From Amphirosellinia nigrospora (Eukaryota; Ascomycota; Sordariomycetes; Xylariales; Xylariaceae): DNA of 64,000 nucleotides. The notes under the pieces are model-generated. The model was not told the origin of the DNA and ran no database searches. It saw only the letters and a program-made list of their open reading frames with translations. This document shows, one piece after another, positions 59,314-64,000 of the stretch. Location of the stretch: the NCBI GenBank assembly GCA_004123355.1, contig SCHM01000004.1, forward strand, positions 7,095,017 through 7,159,016. Direction: 5' to 3'. Numbering within the stretch: position 1 is the first letter of the stretch; each line of letters opens with the position of its first letter. The translations under genes were made by a program, and so were the position numbers.

Positions 59314-61032
59314 TAGATAGCATATGCGATGTCTGAATGAATGAAGTGCTGTTCTATTCAAAAAGTCAAATCGCTTAGGTGCTTTTCAAACCCGAGACAC
59401 ACTAGCCCAAGATTCCTGGTGATGATAGCGGACCTTCGCTCCTCTTCCCATGTTGGCGTTCCCTGCCCGCTAGGAAGACTTTATGTCTCCTTGAACCAAA
59501 CCCTGTTAAGAATAACACGTCCATCCTAGCCCCTGTTCTATAGCCGCAAATCCTCTCGGACACCACTAGCACACCGTCACCGTCGGGTATTCTCAACCTC
59601 TTCAGATTGAGTGCCTCCGTGTAAGTTCTCGTGGCTCCATTTAATGGCATTCGGGGTACACAGTCTCGATTCTCTAACGGCATTAGCACGACCCCTCCTG
59701 TTGGCCATCCTCCTCCAGTTGGAGCCGTTGACGGCGGCGGCGGCGGCGGCAGCGCAACAGGCATAACGAGGCCAAGACGCTGCCAACTACACACCCACGA
59801 TCACAAGGCCAATGTTGATCGGGCTTGGATAATGGGTGATCAGGGGTCGTAATGGATTGGTGTCACTGGGGCCAGGATGAGGGTTTGTTGCCAACCAAAG
59901 GTTGTAGTATCGTAGTCGGCAGTGCGTTCTTTTTCCGTCATGTTCAACTAGGGTTGGATTTGTGACTTGATAAATGATCTGGCTCGCCGAAGGCATATAT
60001 TAGAGCGAGACCTGAGATGATGTACAGAGAAAAAGGATGGTGAGTTGGGCCGTGCTAGAAATATACATACGCGTAGAGAAAACTCCCAGTAGTGTGTTCA
60101 GATGTTGATTCTCTCTGAGAATGAGTGATTGAGTGTTAGACTTTATGCTTGCTGCGGCGTGTCGGCTACGAGGGAATGCTAAAACTTTTGTCGAGGTAAA
60201 AGATGGTATAGTTCTTTGTGTCTTTGGTCCAAGACGTATGCTAGCGCAACGATGTTTTTCACACTTCGGCCAGGAAAGCACATTTGAATGATAGAATAGT
60301 AGTGCGTACCTCAAGTACCAGTATCCAAGGCGGCAAGCGTAACCAGCAGCTGGAGGCAATGACGCCCTCTACTAAAGAGGGACAAGTGAGGAGCAGACCA
60401 GGTTCTCCCATAGCCTTTTTGTCAAGTCACCATCTTGTCTTTCGAACGCCCCTCCCAAGATACAAGACTCACCCTATGTATGCTGTTAGTACCTGAGAGT
60501 CGAGTAGATAAGGTATCTCACCTAAGAACGTCCCTTACTATCGCACCAAGCGTCATGGGTGTGATTTTCTGTATATGGCCTAGGTGATCCTGCCGTTTCC
60601 GTTACCATGGCTGCGAAATTGGGAGGTGTCGAAGCCATAGTGTTGCGTCACTTGCCTCACAGAAGAGTTCGAGATGTTGTAGTGTTCACATGTATAAAAA
60701 GGTTTGAACGAAGCATCTATCTTCCTAGGATCGCCATCTTAATGAGATGGGAAACCAGCAGGGTGAGCACGCCGCCTAGGAATGGCGACGCCGGAAGACA
60801 AGAACTGCCCATCCTCTGAACGGCATGAATCTAAGTATGGCCGGTGTTAATTAGTAAGACCAAACCTATATAGTCCACCTCTCTTTTAGTTTCTCGTCAT
60901 GTTTGCAAGTTGAGCCCATGCAGTTGTTCTATCCTCAAGACGGTGGTTTGCAAGAGCGCGAGACCGAGGAGAAGAATCTCCACCACGTAATTTCTTTTGA
61001 CTTCTCCTTTATCGCCGCCTTCCCTTGCCTTC
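59314..61032. other. intergenic, no supported gene
   Basis: A 130-codon minus frame (59402-59794) begins in a poly-Pro tract and has no relative I recognise. Other frames are short. CGGCGGCGGCGGCGGCGG near 59733-59752 is a simple repeat. Confidence 0.45.
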
Positions 61033-61164
61033 TCATTTCTTCCTCGCCTTCTGCATCCGCCAGCACCACAGAGACAAGACAACTATGACAGCGATCGCAG
61101 TCCCGCCCAGGACGCTACCGACGATAATTTTATCGCGGGCGGAGATGTAGTACGCTATATATAT
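61033..61164 (-). CDS. putative last exon of a single-pass membrane protein
   Basis: After an acceptor-like ATATATAG, a frame reads YYISARDKIIVGSVLGGTA followed by IAVIVVLSLWCWRMQKARKK and a TGA at 61033. This is a textbook stop-transfer end: Gly/Ala-rich helix entry, about 20 hydrophobic residues, then a basic cytosolic tail. It resembles the end of fungal Mid2/Wsc-like surface proteins. The upstream exons, which should be Ser/Thr-rich outside the membrane, were not found, so this may be a relic. A donor-like GTAAAC sits about 60 nt upstream. Confidence 0.35.
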   Translation of the reverse strand: MYIAYYISARDKIIVGSVLGGTAIAVIVVLSLWCWRMQKARKK

Positions 61165-63767
61165 CAACCGTAAAGCGAGGTCAGCGACTGTATCTTGCTC
61201 CCATGTTTACCTTTCCGAAGTTCCCTCCGCAACCGGGAATTTACACACGGTACACGTACTTAAGAATGAGAATTAAGAAGGGCGTAGAGGGAAACTGGAA
61301 AGGCATACTATCCCAAGTGACGGGCCACTGCAATATCCGTGCTATTGCATGTTTTGTGATAGAGCACTTCTGTCTCCGAGGCGGTGCTCAGGGTGGCTGG
61401 TGGACAGCGTGCCGTGTCCATGGCGACGATGGAATTAGAGCGGTGGTAGAGGAGGGCCGTATAGCCATGAATCAGAATGTCGTGTTCAGATGTTCGGTGA
61501 CAAATCGTTCATCAAGGAAGATGAAGTGGCCGTTGCTCTCGTTTGGGAGGAAACTAGTTACCCACTTGTCATTAATATATGAAAAAATGTATTCAACCTC
61601 AGGTTATCAGAGTCGAATTCCTCTCAACCCATTGCATCTACCCGAAGGCCTTGGATTAGGTGCGCGTATGCGTTCGTTGGGGTTTTCTCGCAGTCTAGGA
61701 CCCCCCACCTTCTATTTCTCACTCAGATGTCAGAAATTTAGATAACTAACCCTATATCTTCCATGACTAACTTCATGCTCCTTACTTTATTCGTGGTTAC
61801 ATACATTGTTGTCTATCAACTGTCGTGCTACTCCTGTTGGTACCTGTCGCGGAGATGTGGAGTCTATATACCGTTGTAGCCATATGGCGACAACGGCGTC
61901 GTTTTGTCCGTCACACTACCGCAGTGTGCCATTCAAAGCGGGCAGTTAACTCCGGATACTTCGTTCTCTCTGACCCGTCATATTGACAAGCCGCATTCGG
62001 TGTGGGTGCACCCGGCCGTAATTTGTTGACACAGGGTACATGTGAATCCCATAAATCAGGTGCCGAGGAAAGGCTTACGCGTGGGATTATGCATGTCCGC
62101 CCTGGTCCGCTCACCCGGTTTGTATTGATCAAGTGTAGAGGCGGTTCTATGATATACCTCTACTAGAGAGAAAGTTCTCTTCATTCATCTTACATTTTAG
62201 GTATGTATTTGACATCCTCGGAATGACAGGAAGGCTCTCTGAGTTCATTATATCTCCGGCGGTCCATGTGATCACGTATACAGAGGCTCGTCATCGTAAG
62301 ATGAAATTGCCAACAGAAAGCGGCCGGAACGATGCATGACGGGAGACCAGCCAATCTATGCATACACTATGTGTGCTGGTAGCACACTACGTTACTTAAC
62401 TCTCGACTTACTGCTCGAAGAACCTCACTAACTAGTTCTTTATCGCCGTTTATTCGTTACCAAAACAGTAATCATGACTGCTCAAGCATTTCATAGTTTT
62501 GCCCGCCTCTTGAAGTATGGTATTAGGTCTGGGAAGATGACGCCCACCCTTTCGAGTCTACGACAACCGAATAGGGCTTCTTAAAACAAAATAAATGTGC
62601 GCGTCGCCGGTCCAATGTCTGAATTTTCAGAGTCTTTTTTGCTGGCCCGACCCTTCCCTCTGGAGTAACTCGACACACGTCAGCCCTATTCTACCTTTAG
62701 AATCAAAACATATAGGACTAAAACTGAATCCTAGCTAACTACAAAACCCAGTGGGAGAGCTGGGGGTGGGCAGTGCAACTTAACCGTCACTTTATTTATA
62801 TGGATAATTCGGTATTACGTTTTCATTCGCACATCCTGTTTCCCCGCCCTGCAAGCCCCTTTAAATCCCGACTTAGAAGCCAATCAATGCGAATAATCAA
62901 TGATTAGCCCATTAAAAACTAGTAGATGATCCTTGTGCCCTCTCATCCTGAGATAACACAGAGTCCTACCACAGGGCGCGAAATGAACATGATCCCAATA
63001 GATCCATAGATAGCGGCGGTATGCACCTTCTGTTGTCGCACCAGGTCGCTGGGAAAGTTGACGGTCGTTCCGTTCGCCACATGGGTTTGTGTCAGAATAG
63101 TAGTGACCCATGAAGGTTCTGCTGCTGTCGACATGATTCCTGGGAAGCCTTTGAGCATTATTGTACTTGATTGGTAGATGTTTGGTAAAATACACGGAGA
63201 CGTGCGTATCTCGCAAGTGGAATACTCCTACATTATTTACAGTGTGGGTTGGAGGTTAATTATGTGCTGTTCAATAGGCCGGCGGTGAGTTTTATGCCTG
63301 GGACGGAAATTATGAATTCTATTGATTGTCTTGAATGGACGGTCGTAAGTGCTCCTTCAACTTCACGAGCCAAGTAGCATATGTTAGAACACACTAGATG
63401 CACCTCAGCTTCGCGAGCTCGAGGCCTGGAGCAGAGTCAGCCTAACGCTTCCCAAGCATTGCAATCGATCTAGAAAGTAGACCACGATAGGGTATCATTG
63501 TACTTAAGAGAAAAATGGGTATGCTCGTTGCCGTGAAGGCTCAGGTATATAGTTATTCAACATTAGACGAGCCGCATAGAACTAATAGTTTACATACTAG
63601 GGATATATCATATTCGTACATAGGCTTTCTCGAGTACCTTTTTTTTTTCGGCAGCTGGCCTAAAGCGAGACGGTTGCTGTGCTCAGGAAAAGGGCTGACA
63701 AGTAGAAAAGCGAATAGTCAAGTACTTATCACCATACCATACCATTCATTCATTCCACTCCAAGCTC
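61165..63767. other. gene-poor stretch with a repeat fragment
   Basis: Contains the repeat fragment near 61845-61915 and otherwise short unsupported frames. Two overlapping minus frames at 62884-63216 compete in different registers; one has a hydrophobic AAIYGSIGIMFISRPVVGLC end, but no family is recognised. Confidence 0.45.
61845..61915 (+). repeat. dispersed repeat fragment (partner at 41301-41371)
   Basis: Plus-strand counterpart of the inverted fragment described at 41301-41371; about 70 bases of high similarity. Confidence 0.6.
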
Positions 63768-64000
63768 CTATGTCTCAATACTCGGCCCCTTCTCTTCTAT
63801 CTTGACTATGAGCTCATGTTGGATCTTAAGATTCTGCGCCGAGCTCAAGGCCCTCGCCACGGCCGTTTCATTTTTCTCAACAACAATTTGGCGAAGCGCC
63901 TTGATCAGGAACCCGGCCACCAGGTCCACGCTCCAGCTGTCCGGAATAACGGACAGGATGTCGCTCACGTCGAACCAGCCGCCGAACTTCTCGAGGAGCA
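63768..64000 (-). CDS. C-terminus of a Vps3/TRAP1/Vps39-type tethering protein (partial)
   Basis: The gene runs off the right end of the window, so only the last about 76 residues are visible: LLEKFGGWFDVSDILSVIPD, SWSVDLVAGFLIKALRQIV, ARALSSAQNLKIQHELIVKI and a short end before TAG 63768. The DILSVIPDSW...FL..LR pattern is the C-terminal Vps39/TRAP1 domain found in CORVET/HOPS subunits, which tether endosomes or vacuoles before fusion. Vps3 or a TGF-beta-receptor-associated-protein-like member is the most likely identity; Vps39 itself is possible. Confidence 0.65.
   Translation of the reverse strand, partial: LLEKFGGWFDVSDILSVIPDSWSVDLVAGFLIKALRQIVVEKNETAVARALSSAQNLKIQHELIVKIEEKGPSIET

Overview
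The window looks like nuclear DNA of a filamentous ascomycete, most likely a Sordariomycete. Evidence: short introns (about 50-230 nt) with GTRNGT-type donors and CTAAC/CTGAC branch points; fungal gene families (a Cdc12-type septin, a Kap104 importin, Pwp2, a UBP15/USP7 deubiquitinase, a questin-oxidase-like protein, an asparaginase with ankyrin repeats); proline- and serine-rich tails; gene-poor AT-rich stretches between gene islands. Species cannot be named from the sequence.

Layout. 0-14 kb is accessory-like: a membrane-anchored RING-H2 protein (-), an RKM4/SETD6-like SET methyltransferase (-), a decayed Cys-motif gene (+), then an inward-facing inverted repeat pair (5.9-6.2 kb and 13.0-13.6 kb). 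The pair encloses a capsule-synthesis-type glycosyltransferase (+) and an F-box/ankyrin protein (-); the right arm abuts a 5'-truncated LamB/YcsF gene. 14-19 kb is almost gene-free apart from a tRNA-Ala(AGC). 19-25 kb holds transportin Kap104 (+) and, convergent to it, a CID/RS-rich RNA-processing protein (-). 25-30 kb is sparse: a 42-residue candidate membrane protein, unidentified fragments and a DUF4748-like small protein. 30-40 kb has three co-oriented genes: a WD40-inositol polyphosphate 5-phosphatase, asparaginase-ankyrin, and a questin-oxidase-like protein. 40-42 kb is AT-rich and empty. 42-59 kb is a second housekeeping island: UBP15 (-), a mitochondrial PDH/BCKDH-type kinase (+), septin (-), Pwp2 (+), and a BCS1-like AAA protein (+). 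59-63.7 kb is sparse; at the right edge is the C-terminus of a Vps3/TRAP1/Vps39-type vesicle-tethering protein (-).

The genes do not form one pathway. The housekeeping set serves nuclear import, mRNA processing, ribosome biogenesis (Pwp2; ribosomal-protein methylation by the SET protein), cytokinesis (septin), deubiquitination, phosphoinositide turnover and mitochondrial control (kinase, BCS1-like).

A dominant technical feature: nearly every conserved gene is interrupted by one- or two-base losses, mostly in short homopolymers, while protein similarity runs straight through. This fits uncorrected sequencing/assembly error better than mass pseudogenisation. CDS spans below are gene extents with introns and apparent indels bridged; they are not single open frames. 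No clearly new biological system was found; the inverted-repeat-bounded segment at 5.9-13.6 kb is the best candidate for something mobile or undescribed.
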